Positions 14,647 to 22,516 of a stretch of 32,600 nt of DNA are shown here, piece after piece. The first letter of the stretch is position 1. Every line of letters starts with the position of its first letter. The notes below the pieces were generated by a model, which was given only the letters and a program-made list of their open reading frames with translations, was not told the origin of the DNA and did not search any database. The DNA comes from Bacillota bacterium. Lineage in GTDB: Bacteria > Bacillota > Sulfobacillia > Symbiobacteriales > Symbiobacteriaceae. The stretch is from contig JAMNXV010000037.1 in NCBI GenBank assembly GCA_023623185.1, positions 1-32,600 on the forward strand, written 5' to 3'. A program made the position numbers and the translations under genes.

Positions 14647-15657
14647 ATGTTTCGACGGAAGCGCTGGATTGCGCTGGTCGGAGCCCTCGTCATGGTCATG
14701 GTCGCAGGCTGTAGCTCGAGTTCCACCAAGTCGCAGGGTTCGTCGGGTGAACTCACCGAAGTCCGCCAGGGCAGCTTCGCCACCATCGTGGCAGCGCCTG
14801 ACAACCCGGACAACCCGTCCACCCCTGAGAAGGTGGAGCTCGGCAAGATGCTCTTCTTCGATCCACGGCTCAGCAGCAGCGGCGTGATCTCCTGTGCGAC
14901 CTGTCATAACCTGGGCCTGGGCGGCACCGACCGTCTCCCGGTGTCGTTCGGTCACGGCTTCGCGCAGACCCCCCGCAACGCCCCGACGGTGCTGAACGCG
15001 GCGTTCTTCCAGAACCAGTTCTGGGACGGCCGTGCCCAGGGGCTGGAGGAGCAGGCCAAGGGCCCGATCCAGGCCGAAGCCGAGATGAACATGCCCGCCG
15101 ACATGGCCGTGGAGCGGATCAAGTCGATCAAGGGCTACCACGAGTACTTTGAGAAGGCCTTCCCGGGCGAGGAGGATCCCATCACCTTCGACAACATCGT
15201 CAAGGCCATCGCCGCCTTCGAGCGCACGCTGATCACCCCCAACGACGCGCTGGACCGCTACCTGCGGGGCGACAAGAATGCGCTCTCGCCCCAGGCCATC
15301 CGCGGCATGGAGACCTTTGAGGCGATCGGCTGCACGTCCTGCCACGCCGGCCCGGCCCTCTCCAGCGGCGCCATGATGAAGTTCGACTGGGGCAACGACG
15401 CCGGCAAGGCGAGCTGGACGGGCGATCCGAACGACGAGAAGTTCTTCCGGGTGCAGACCCTGCGCAACATCTCGCTGACCGGCCCGTACTTCCACGACGG
15501 CTCGGTGGAGACCCTGGAGGAAGCGGTGACGATTATGGCCAAGGTGCAGCTCGGCCATGACCTGACCGACCAGGAGCGGGATGACATCGTCGCCTTCCTG
15601 AACTCGCTGGTGGGCGAGATGCCGCAGGTCGAGGTGCCCGTGCTGCCGGCCAACTAG
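14647..15657 (+). CDS. Dihaem cytochrome c peroxidase (CcpA/MauG family), lipoprotein
   Basis: 336 residues. A lipoprotein signal with lipobox VAGC puts Cys22 at the mature N-terminus, so the enzyme is tethered outside the membrane. There are two haem c motifs, CATCH (83-87) and CTSCH (229-233). Family blocks: VELGKMLFFDPRLSSSGVISC, TPRNAPTVLNAAFF, FWDGRAQGLEEQAKGPI, FRVQTLRNISLTGPYFHDGSVETLEEAV. It probably reduces hydrogen peroxide using an external c-type cytochrome or other small donor. Start ATG 14647 with AGAGGAGG upstream. Single gene with its own terminator. Confidence 0.93.
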   Translation: MFRRKRWIALVGALVMVMVAGCSSSSTKSQGSSGELTEVRQGSFATIVAAPDNPDNPSTPEKVELGKMLFFDPRLSSSGVISCATCHNLGLGGTDRLPVSFGHGFAQTPRNAPTVLNAAFFQNQFWDGRAQGLEEQAKGPIQAEAEMNMPADMAVERIKSIKGYHEYFEKAFPGEEDPITFDNIVKAIAAFERTLITPNDALDRYLRGDKNALSPQAIRGMETFEAIGCTSCHAGPALSSGAMMKFDWGNDAGKASWTGDPNDEKFFRVQTLRNISLTGPYFHDGSVETLEEAVTIMAKVQLGHDLTDQERDDIVAFLNSLVGEMPQVEVPVLPAN

Positions 15658-15671
15658 CCAACACACAAACG

Positions 15672-15702
15672 CAGCCCCCTGGCCCGAATGGCCGGGGGGC
15701 TG
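15672..15702. terminator. Bidirectional terminator between peroxidase and ABC substrate-binding genes
   Basis: CAGCCCCCTGGCC (15672-15684) and GGCCGGGGGGCTG (15690-15702) pair over 13 bp with one wobble and a 5-base loop. The genes on both sides converge on it. T-runs are short on both strands. Confidence 0.7.
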
Positions 15703-15706
15703 TCTC

Positions 15707-16693
15707 TTACGGATAGAGCCACTCCACCAGTTCTGCCAGGCCGTCCACGATGCCGGTGCTGGCCGAGTAGAACGAGCGGGCGGGCACCAGGCGCACGTTT
15801 CCGTTCTGCACGGCCTTGACGGTGGCCATCCCCGGGTTTTCCATCAGCTCCCTGAAGGAGTCCTCGCCCCTGCCGAGCACGTCCACGAGCAGCAGGTAGT
15901 CCGGGTCGGCCTGAACGATCTGTTCCACGTCCGCCGGCATCGACCGCGTGAGCCCCAGGCTGTCCACCGCCGGGACCGCTCCGGCCCGCATGATCAGCTC
16001 GTAGCTGAGGCTGTCCGGGCCCGCCATGAGCGGCCGTGTGGCCTGGTTGGAGATCATCAGGACGCTGGGGGGGTTCTCCTGCTCGGGAACCCGGCTCTCG
16101 ATTTCGGCCAGGCGCCGGTTCATGTCGTCCACGATCTCCCTCGCCCTGGCCGCCGACTCGGGCCCCAGCGCCTCGCCGATGGTCAGCATGTTCTGCTGGA
16201 AGGCCGCGATGGAAGACCAGTCCGAAAAGGAGAGGAGGGGCACGCCGGCCGCCTCAAACACGGCGATGGCGTCCTTTTCCGCCCCCAGCCGGCCGGTGAG
16301 CAGAATGAGATCTGGCTCATGGGCCAGCACCTGCTCGGGGTCCAGGCTGGCCCCGTCGATGATGGTGTTGGGGACCTGCCGGGCCAGGTCGGCATGGTTG
16401 CTGAGGGCCGGGTTCAGGGCGTTCCGGCCGATGAGGACGATGCGCTCCGGACCGGCCAGCTGCAGCGCGATCTCGGCGACGTTGGTCGAGAGGGCGGCGA
16501 TGCGCTGCGGCGCCTGTGCAGTCTGTTCCGCGCCGGGCTCGGCGCGATCGGGCTCCGCCTCCCCGGGCTCGCCCGAAGACGGGCCGCCCCCGCAGGCGGC
16601 GAGGAGCAGGAGGCCGATCAGCAGGACGGCCAGGTGCCGGAACCGGCGGGATGCGCGGCCTTGGCTGGATATGGTCGACTTCATGACTCGCAT
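15707..16693 (-). CDS. ABC-importer substrate-binding lipoprotein, cobalamin/Fe3+-siderophore/haem type
   Basis: 328 residues. The signal ends in a lipobox (LLLAACGGG), then a Gly/Glu/Ala/Pro-rich linker, then a class III periplasmic-binding domain: RIAALSTNVAEIALQLAGPERIVLIGR at the start, DPEQVLAHEPDLILL, PSVLMISNQATRPLMAGPDSLSYELIMRAG and GNVRLVPARSFYSASTGIVDGLAELVEWLYP at the end. This is the BtuF/FhuD/HmuT fold. Last gene of permease-ATPase-binding protein. ATG 16693 is close to its GGGGAGG; an ATG nine bases later is an alternative. The ligand cannot be told: cobalamin fits the B12-dependent genes at the window ends, haem or siderophore fits the peroxidase and radical SAM neighbours. 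Confidence 0.87.
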   Translation of the reverse strand: MRVMKSTISSQGRASRRFRHLAVLLIGLLLLAACGGGPSSGEPGEAEPDRAEPGAEQTAQAPQRIAALSTNVAEIALQLAGPERIVLIGRNALNPALSNHADLARQVPNTIIDGASLDPEQVLAHEPDLILLTGRLGAEKDAIAVFEAAGVPLLSFSDWSSIAAFQQNMLTIGEALGPESAARAREIVDDMNRRLAEIESRVPEQENPPSVLMISNQATRPLMAGPDSLSYELIMRAGAVPAVDSLGLTRSMPADVEQIVQADPDYLLLVDVLGRGEDSFRELMENPGMATVKAVQNGNVRLVPARSFYSASTGIVDGLAELVEWLYP

Positions 16694-16705
16694 ATCCTCC
16701 CCTTC

Positions 16706-17890
16706 TCAGGAAGCCAGGATGTGCTCGAGGTTCGCGGGCTTCTGGGGCAGCAGGTCGGTGAGGAGCAGGGCCTGGGTCTGGGGTCTGGGCCCCAGCGGGA
16801 GCACCTGCCTGCCCTTCAGAAGCCGCTCCAGGGCGGCGTTGGCGGGGCCGAGGGGCACCGGAGCCGCAAGGATCAGATCGGCCCGGTTGAGCCACTCGCC
16901 GGCCTCCTGCAGAATGCCGTCCGGCAGGTGATGAAACGGCGGGTAGGTCAGCACCGGCAGGCCCAGCGCGCGGGCCAGCTGCGCGTCGGGATCCCGCTCC
17001 TCCACCGGCCCCACCGTGACGCTGGCCCCCCGCCGGACGAGCTGGGCCAGGGTGGGACCGGCGGTGCCTCCGCCGGCCAGCACGTGGAAGCGGCGGTCGT
17101 CCCGTGACTCCGACGGATCGTCGAAAGCGACGACGTGCGGGCAGCCGGTAAGCGGGTCCGTCCGCACCATGGCCGTCACCCCGTAGGCTTCCTTCAGGTT
17201 GGCCGGGGTCAGCACCGCGCGCGGGCTGCCCATGGCCAGCACCCGGCCCCTGGCCAGCAGCACCAGCTCATCGCAGTAGCGGGCCGCGAGGTTCAGATCG
17301 TGCAGCACGGCGATGGCGGCCATCCCCTCCCTGCACAGGGAGCGGATCAGGTTCAGGGCCCGGAGCTGATGGTTGAGGTCCAGTGCGGAGATGGGCTCGT
17401 CCAGGAGCAGGACGTTGGGCTCCTGCGCCAGGGTCTTGGCGAGGAAGGTCATCTGCCGCTCGCCGCCGGAGAGAGTCGTGACCGGCTGCTCAGCCAGGTG
17501 CAGGGTGCCGGTGAGCTCCATCGCACGCCGGACGGCCTCCTCGTCGCGCCGGCCCTCCACGCTGAAACGGCCCAGGTGCGGGTGGCGGCCCATCATGACC
17601 ACTTCCCAGGCCGGGAAGGCGAAGTCGATCTGGGTTTCCTGCGGCAGGTAAGCCAGCTCCCGGGCGAGCGCGCGGGCGCCCAGACGGGAAACGGGGCTGC
17701 CGTTCAGGAGGGCCTCGCCGCGGGTGGGGCTCAGCAGCCCGGCCATGATCCGCAGGAGGGTGGACTTGCCGACCCCGTTGGGGCCGATGATGCCGGTGAA
17801 GCGGCCGGGGCCGCTTTCCATGCTCACGGCGTCCAGGATCAGGCGGCCGGCAATCTCCAGGCTGACCGCCTGTGCGGCAATCCGGTTCAT
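16706..17890 (-). CDS. ABC-importer ATPase (BtuD/FecE/HmuV type) with an extra C-terminal domain
   Basis: 394 residues, about 140 longer than usual for this family. The ATPase domain (1-260) has Walker A GPNGVGKST (about 36-44), Q-loop PQETQ, signature LSGGERQ, Walker B VLLLDEP and H-loop VLHDLN. The permease-facing YGVTAMV end is typical. After about residue 265 an additional domain starts (HVLAGGGTAGPTLAQLVRRGASVTVGPVEERDPDAQLARALGLPVL and on to HILAS), with a Gly-rich turn that suggests a nucleotide-binding-like or small alpha/beta fold. Its role is unknown. The ATG overlaps the stop of the permease gene as ATGA. Confidence 0.9.
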   Translation of the reverse strand: MNRIAAQAVSLEIAGRLILDAVSMESGPGRFTGIIGPNGVGKSTLLRIMAGLLSPTRGEALLNGSPVSRLGARALARELAYLPQETQIDFAFPAWEVVMMGRHPHLGRFSVEGRRDEEAVRRAMELTGTLHLAEQPVTTLSGGERQMTFLAKTLAQEPNVLLLDEPISALDLNHQLRALNLIRSLCREGMAAIAVLHDLNLAARYCDELVLLARGRVLAMGSPRAVLTPANLKEAYGVTAMVRTDPLTGCPHVVAFDDPSESRDDRRFHVLAGGGTAGPTLAQLVRRGASVTVGPVEERDPDAQLARALGLPVLTYPPFHHLPDGILQEAGEWLNRADLILAAPVPLGPANAALERLLKGRQVLPLGPRPQTQALLLTDLLPQKPANLEHILAS

Positions 17891-18948
17891 CGAGTCGCTC
17901 CTTTCCTGTCGCCACGAAGCACCAGGTAAAGGAAAAACGGCGCTCCGATGAGCGACGTGACCACACCCACCTGGATGGTGATGGGGTTCCAGGCCAGGCG
18001 GGAGACGGTATCGGCGATGATCAGGAAGGCAGCGCCGCCCAGGGCGCTGGCCGGCAGGAGGAGGCGGTGGTCCGGTCCGGCGACCAGCCGGATGCTGTGG
18101 GGGATGACGAGGCCCACGAAGCCGATGATCCCGCTCACCGCCACCGCTGCTCCCGTGACGACCGAGGCGATCGCGAGCAGGGCGCCGCGGGTGCGGGCCA
18201 CGTCGATGCCGGAGGTGCGGGCGTGGTCGTCTCCCAGCAGGAGCATGTTCAGATCCCGGGCGAAGGCCATGAGCAGCAGGCACCCCAGCAGGATGGGCCC
18301 CGCGACCAGGTGCACGTGTTCCCAGGTGCGGGCCTCGAGACCGCCCTGCAGCCAGTAGATGATGCCCCGCAGTTCGTGTTCGTTGGGGGCGTTGGCGACC
18401 ATCAGGCTGATGACGGCGCTCAGGAACGAGTTGATGCCAATGCCCACCAGCAGCAGCGTCCCTGCACCGGAGCGCCGGCTGCGGGTCCAGACCAGGAAGA
18501 CGATGATGACGGCGAACATCGCGCCCACGAACGCGGCGGCCGGCATGAACCAGCGGCTCACGCCAGCCAGGCCGAAGTAGATGGCGCCCACCGCGCCCAG
18601 GGCTGCACCGCTGGAGACGCCCACGACCCCCGGCTCTGCCAGGGGGTTGCGGAACAGGGCCTGCATCACGACGCCGGAAACGCCCAGCGCGGCCCCGACC
18701 AGTCCGCCCACGAGGATTCGGGGCAGCCGGATCTGGTCGACCATCAGGAGCTCACGTTCGGTGATCGGGATGCTGGTGGCGATGCCGACACGTTTCAGGA
18801 GAATGGCCGCAGTGTGATCCCAGGGGATGCTGACCGGCCCGAGCGCTGCCGAGACGACGATTGCGCCGATGAGAACGAAGAAAAGGAGGAGCAGCGCGGC
18901 GAAGAGGCGGCGTGTGAGCGGTGTGGGGCGGGTGGGCAAGCCATACAC
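17887..18948 (-). CDS. ABC-importer permease, BtuC/FecCD family
   Basis: 353 residues with about ten membrane helices. FecCD family blocks: RLPRILVGGLVGAALGVSGVVMQALFRNPLAEPGVVGVSSGAALGAV, a RSRRSG loop, and GIIGFVGLVIPHSIRLVAGPDHRLLLPASALGGAAFLIIADTVSR, the coupling helix region. It forms a homodimeric channel for cobalamin, siderophore or haem. ATG 18948 is close to AGGAGG; a TTG nine bases on is possible. First gene of the importer operon. The leader on the minus strand is short, with no room for a cobalamin riboswitch, so the ligand remains open. Confidence 0.9.
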   Translation of the reverse strand: MYGLPTRPTPLTRRLFAALLLLFFVLIGAIVVSAALGPVSIPWDHTAAILLKRVGIATSIPITERELLMVDQIRLPRILVGGLVGAALGVSGVVMQALFRNPLAEPGVVGVSSGAALGAVGAIYFGLAGVSRWFMPAAAFVGAMFAVIIVFLVWTRSRRSGAGTLLLVGIGINSFLSAVISLMVANAPNEHELRGIIYWLQGGLEARTWEHVHLVAGPILLGCLLLMAFARDLNMLLLGDDHARTSGIDVARTRGALLAIASVVTGAAVAVSGIIGFVGLVIPHSIRLVAGPDHRLLLPASALGGAAFLIIADTVSRLAWNPITIQVGVVTSLIGAPFFLYLVLRGDRKGATR

Positions 18949-19239
18949 CTCCTCTGAACCATATACCTATTCTTCTTGTAACTTGAACAAAGGTCAATGG
19001 GTACATCGGTCAGGTATGTCTCCTAATTGGTCCGTTTGTGCCCCGCCATATGACCCTAAAAATGAGGAGGCGTGACCGCATCTAACTACTGTGCGGGCCC
19101 CGCCCCGATGGTCTTCGGAATGTATTGCAAAAATACAGACCGGGCCCGATGTCGTAGCACCGGATACCCATAGACGCTGCGGGCCGGTAGGTTTAAGCTA
19201 TATACATGTGCTGCGAGTTGTGGGAGGTGTGACTTTCCC
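18949..19239. promoter_or_regulatory. Divergent intergenic region between importer and radical SAM genes
   Basis: About 290 bases with promoters expected both ways. On the plus strand TTGGTC (19027-19032), a 16-base gap and TATGAC (19049-19054) make a weak candidate for the radical SAM gene. Downstream on that strand a structured stretch near 19094-19156 can pair GGGCC/GGCCC, GGTCT/AGACC and GTATT/AATAC. On the minus strand TTGACC lies upstream of the permease gene; a TTGA-N7-TCAA dyad is at about 18983-18997. No known riboswitch was recognised. Confidence 0.35.
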
Positions 19240-20283
19240 GTGTTTCGGGAACTGCCCAAGGTGGATTTCAATGAGCGTCCGCTCATCGTGATCTGGGAAG
19301 TGACCCGAGCCTGTGCGCTGGCCTGCCGGCACTGCCGCGCCGAGGCCATCCCCCGGCGGGATCCGCAGGAGCTCACCTTCGAAGAGGGTTGCCGGCTCAT
19401 CGATCAGGTGAAGGAGCTCGACCCCCCGCTCTTCGTGCTCACCGGGGGCGACCCGTTCATGCGGAAGGACCTGCCCGACCTGATCCGGTACGCGACCTCC
19501 ATCGGGCTGCGGGTGTCCAGCAGCCCAAGCGGCACCCGCCTCGCGAATCTGGCGAACATGAAGCGCTGCGCCGAAGCGGGCCTGCACCGGGTGGCCTTCA
19601 GCCTCGACCACGCTGACGAGGAGGCGCACGACGCCTTCCGCGGGGTGAAGGGCTCGTACCGCTGGACGATGGAGGGCATTGCCGCCGCGCGGGAGGCCGG
19701 CCTGGTGCCCCAGATCGGCACGACCGTCTCCCGCCACAACTGGAGGGAGCTGGACCGGATCGCGGAGAAGGTGGAGGAGATCGGGGTGGCGCTCTGGTCC
19801 GTGTTCTTCCACATCCCCACCGGGCGCGGACAGATGGAGGACATGCTCACCGCCGAGGAGACCGAGGAGGTCCTGGAGTGGCTGGCGGAGTACAGCCGCA
19901 CCGCCCCGTTCCCCATCAAGACCACCGAGGCCCCGCACTGGCGGCGCGTGCTGCTTCAGAAGGGGATGAAGATCCCCGGGCAGGGCGTCAACGACGGGAA
20001 GGGCTTTATCTTCATCTCCCATACCGGCGAGGTCAACCCCTCCGGCTTCCTGCCCTGGAATGCGGGCAACGTGCGGGAGGAGTCCCTGGCCAGGATCTAC
20101 CGGGAGTCGGAGGTCTTCCGGCTGCTGCGCGACCCGAGCAAGCTGAAGGGCCGCTGCGGCGCCTGCGAGTACCGCGAGGTCTGCGGCGGATCCCGTGCCC
20201 GGGCCTTCACGGTGCTCGGCGACTGGCTGGAGGAGGACCCCGCCTGCAGCTACGTGCCGGCCGGATACAGCGTGGTGGTGTAG
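19240..20283 (+). CDS. Radical SAM/SPASM-type protein
   Basis: 347 residues. The radical SAM [4Fe-4S] motif CxxxCxxC is CALACRHC (Cys25, 29, 32), followed by LTGGDPFMRKD, the SAM-binding 'GGE'-type loop. The C-terminal part contains HTGEVNPSGFLPWNAGNVREESLARIYRESEVFRLLRD and then CGACEYREVCGG plus a last Cys, the SPASM/twitch cluster pattern. Similar proteins work in haem (AhbC/AhbD, NirJ) or peptide modification. The overall look matches a widespread Gram-positive radical SAM family of unknown role. No precursor peptide or haem gene is adjacent. The start is GTG 19240, behind GGGAGGTG. Confidence 0.85.
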   Translation: MFRELPKVDFNERPLIVIWEVTRACALACRHCRAEAIPRRDPQELTFEEGCRLIDQVKELDPPLFVLTGGDPFMRKDLPDLIRYATSIGLRVSSSPSGTRLANLANMKRCAEAGLHRVAFSLDHADEEAHDAFRGVKGSYRWTMEGIAAAREAGLVPQIGTTVSRHNWRELDRIAEKVEEIGVALWSVFFHIPTGRGQMEDMLTAEETEEVLEWLAEYSRTAPFPIKTTEAPHWRRVLLQKGMKIPGQGVNDGKGFIFISHTGEVNPSGFLPWNAGNVREESLARIYRESEVFRLLRDPSKLKGRCGACEYREVCGGSRARAFTVLGDWLEEDPACSYVPAGYSVVV

Positions 20284-20324
20284 GACGGCTGGGCACTGGT
20301 AGGCGCGCTGGCGCGGAACACAGG

Positions 20325-20383
20325 AAAAAGGGCGCTGTCCCCGTGGTCATCGGGCATGACCGGGGGATAGCGCCTTTTGTTTT
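20325..20383 (+). terminator. Intrinsic terminator after the radical SAM gene
   Basis: A long hairpin pairs AAAAAGGGCGCTGTCCCCGTGGTCAT with ATGACCGGGGGATAGCGCCTTTT, with one bulge and a wobble, followed by TTTTGTTTT. It also gives an A/T-flanked structure for the minus strand, so it may stop the small membrane-protein gene too. Confidence 0.8.
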
Positions 20384-20436
20384 GGACGGGCTTTGGCACG
20401 GGCGCCTCGCCCTGCGATCTCGCCGGCCTTACCGGC

Positions 20437-20748
20437 TCAGCCGCGGGCGGCGCGCGACACGTGCACCGCTTCCGCGACGGCCAGGGGCAGTACGCCCAGG
20501 AACGCGATGAAAACGGCGAACGTCCGGCCGCCCCACCTGAAGAGCAATGCAGCAAGGGCGAGGTGCGCCAGGCTGCTGAACATCCGCTGCCTGCGGCTGT
20601 CTGCCATGGTGGTGAGGCACTGGCCGATCACCGTGGCCGCTGCGAAGAGGTAGAACACGACGCGCAACCAGGCAAAGCCTGCCTCTCGATCCGCCATGTG
20701 GGCGAAAAAGGATATCCAGAAGAGCATTACGACCGCCGGGTGCTTCAT
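20437..20748 (-). CDS. Small multi-pass membrane protein, unknown function
   Basis: 103 residues with three to four hydrophobic segments: AVVMLFWISFFAHMA, FAWLRVVFYLFAAATVIG, FSSLAHLALAALLF and FAVFIAFLGVLPLAVAEAVHV. ATG 20748 is preceded by GGGAGGAA at good spacing, and codon usage is GC3-rich like its neighbours. I do not recognise the family. It stands alone between two terminators. Confidence 0.65.
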   Translation of the reverse strand: MKHPAVVMLFWISFFAHMADREAGFAWLRVVFYLFAAATVIGQCLTTMADSRRQRMFSSLAHLALAALLFRWGGRTFAVFIAFLGVLPLAVAEAVHVSRAARG

Positions 20749-20968
20749 CGGACGTTCCTCCCGCTCCGCTGGTGGCTTGCCGCTGGACCTTCCGGGGCTG
20801 ATGGGTTGACGCCCACCAACGCCATGCGCTGCGATGCGCCTGTTCGGGCCCAGGGGAGATATCCGCGCAAGATTCGAATTTGACGGAGTATTATTCTACC
20901 CCGCCTGTCGCTGGTCCTGCTTTGGCGGGGCTGGCCACCGGTCGGCCCGCCGCGCCCCGGGCCAAGAC

Positions 20969-21020
20969 AAAAAGGGCCGGGGCTGTCCCGGCAGCTTGAT
21001 GCGCTGCAGGACAGCCCCGG
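20969..21020 (-). terminator. Intrinsic terminator of the esterase gene
   Basis: On the minus strand CCGGGGCTGTCC and GGACAGCCCCGG pair over 12 bp around a 20-base loop that can pair further (GCAGC/GCTGC), followed by CCCTTTTTGTC. Confidence 0.85.
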
Positions 21021-21037
21021 TTCACGCGCAAACCGGG

Positions 21038-21790
21038 TCAGCTGTGCTTCCTGATGAACTCCAGCGTCTTTTCGAGGATGAGCTCCTTGTCGTTATCCAG
21101 CGTGGCGACGTGGTAGGAGTTCTCCAGCCAGAACAGCTCCTTCTCCTCGCTGGAGATGGCGTTCAGGATCAGTTCGCCGTTGCGGGGCGGTACCACGTGG
21201 TCCTCCCGGGACGTGATGATCAGCGCGGGGCACTTGACCCGGGGGAGCATCATGTGCGTGACGGCGCCCAGCGCGATCAGGTGCTTGATGGCCGGCACCG
21301 GGGTGACCGGGTAGGCCAGCTCCTTCACGCCCTCGGCCTTGATGTCGCTGCCGATGCCCGGCAGTTCAGCCGGCGCGTCCGGCGCGAAGGCCAGCGCGGC
21401 CATGTCCGGGGAGTCTATTGATACGGCGGCGTTGATGGGGACGATGCCCGCGAACCGGTCCGGGAACTGGGCAGCGGCCCAGAGGGTCAGCGTGCCGCCC
21501 ATGGAGAGGCCGGTCATGAAGAGGGTGTCGCAGCGCTCCTCGAGCCAGCGCATCGCCGCCACGATGTCCGCCGTCCAGTCAGAGGCGGTCGCCTGGGCCA
21601 TGTCGGCCGGCGTGGTGCCGTGCCCCTTCAGACGGGGCATGGCCACCGTGTAGCCCGCCCTGGCGATGCCCTCGGCCAGGAAGCGCATCGACTGCGGTGT
21701 GCCCGTGAACCCATGCGAGACCAGGACGCCGGTGCGGTTGCCGACGCTGTACAGCGGTTCTGCGCCAGGAAGAACGGGAAGATTCGTCAT
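21038..21790 (-). CDS. Carboxylesterase, alpha/beta hydrolase (Est30-like)
   Basis: 250 residues, the length of Geobacillus Est30. Oxyanion region VLVSHGFTGTPQSMRFLAEG, nucleophile elbow GLSMGG (Ser96), then Asp in ITSREDHVVPP and His in NSYHVATLDNDKELIL complete the triad. No signal peptide, so cytosolic. Substrates of the family are short- to medium-chain esters and monoacylglycerols. ATG 21790 has AGAGGAG upstream; the longer open frame to 21892 lacks one. Its last 20 codons are closely matched by a fragment just upstream (21889-21952), evidence of a former tandem duplicate. Confidence 0.92.
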   Translation of the reverse strand: MTNLPVLPGAEPLYSVGNRTGVLVSHGFTGTPQSMRFLAEGIARAGYTVAMPRLKGHGTTPADMAQATASDWTADIVAAMRWLEERCDTLFMTGLSMGGTLTLWAAAQFPDRFAGIVPINAAVSIDSPDMAALAFAPDAPAELPGIGSDIKAEGVKELAYPVTPVPAIKHLIALGAVTHMMLPRVKCPALIITSREDHVVPPRNGELILNAISSEEKELFWLENSYHVATLDNDKELILEKTLEFIRKHS

Positions 21791-21888
21791 TCCGGAACCA
21801 CTCCTCTCTTGGGCATATCGCTGTGCTTCTTCGCTTCTCGAAGGGTTCCGGCAATTCCTGCTGCGCACGCGGCAGGGACGTGGAGGTT

Positions 21889-21952
21889 TCACAAGTCACT
21901 GTGCTTCAGGATGAACTCCAGCGTCTTCTCCAGCATGAGCGCCTTATCATTT
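21889..21952 (-). pseudogene. 3' remnant of a duplicated esterase gene
   Basis: On the minus strand this reads NDKALMLEKTLEFILKHSDL-stop, against NDKELILEKTLEFIRKHS-stop at the end of the intact esterase. Similarity begins abruptly at about 21952 with nothing of the esterase body before it. So a second, tandem copy once existed and all but its last 20 codons was lost. Confidence 0.8.
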
Positions 21953-22516
21953 CATCCCCCGGTTTCGTCCACTTGCACCCCGCGAGCCAGCTCCACCCCA
22001 CGCTCCAGTTCCGGGCCCGCAACGTCGATCCGCAGCCCGGTCGTTCACCGAATCCCCCCCCCCCATTTCGTCTGTTCACTGAACATACACATCACAGGCC
22101 GGAATGGTTCAGTGGTACAGGAGGGAGGAAGTGCGACGGATTGCCACTTGCCTGGCGGACGAAGTCGAAATTTGCCCCGGTTGCGTTGCGACGCCCCTTG
22201 TGTCACTAAGGCTGAGACCAACCATAAGCAGGCGGTGAAGGGCGCAGTCGAACCTCCGAGGGCGGCCAGTCAGGTAGTTGATGTATGACGGGTGGCCGAT
22301 TGAGCCAGACCGCAAAATCAGGTGGCTCATTTGTTCACCGTTCACGTCGCCTGAGGACATCAACGCTAGCATGAGGCACTACGGCCGCGCTGAGCAGGTG
22401 GTCCAGCGGAGACGAACAGTTGCCTGGCGCCCGGGAGACGGAGGGGGAAGGCAGCCCTTGCCGAAGTGATCAGGTGAAACCGCCCCCGGTCGGCGGGGGA
22501 ACGGGAGGGACCGGCA
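21953..22516. other. Gene-poor stretch with an 11-C run and dispersed repeat, probable rearrangement scar
   Basis: About 560 bases without a convincing gene. It begins at the break of the esterase remnant, contains 11 consecutive C at 22054-22064, an inverted repeat CACTGAAC/GTTCAGTG near 22077-22112, a GTGCGAC at about 22129 (resembling the GUGYG start of group II introns), copy 2 of the 22-bp repeat (22222-22243), and a 7-bp stem TGAGCCA/TGGCTCA near 22300-22330. A 63-codon frame at 22278-22469 has no recognisable content. No GNRA-capped domain V was found, so an intron is not proven. Confidence 0.5.
22222..22243 (+). repeat. Dispersed 22-bp repeat, copy 2
   Basis: Identical over 22 bases to 8902-8923 on the opposite strand. 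TGTGTCA lies shortly upstream in both copies (here 22199-22205). It is part of the gene-poor scar before the glycosidase gene. Confidence 0.6.

Noticed and set aside
18949-19200. Cobalamin riboswitch ahead of the ABC importer
   Set aside because: No B12-box-like sequence was found, and the minus-strand leader from the likely promoter is only about 50 bases.
22095-22135. tRNA-like D-arm (GGTTCAGTGGTA)
   Set aside because: No matching acceptor stem, anticodon stem or GTTCGAA T-arm at the right spacing.
22296-22335. Possible group II intron domain V hairpin
   Set aside because: The TGAGCCA/TGGCTCA stem lacks the GNRA loop, the catalytic AGC triad pairing and the 3' bulge of domain V. No maturase gene was seen.
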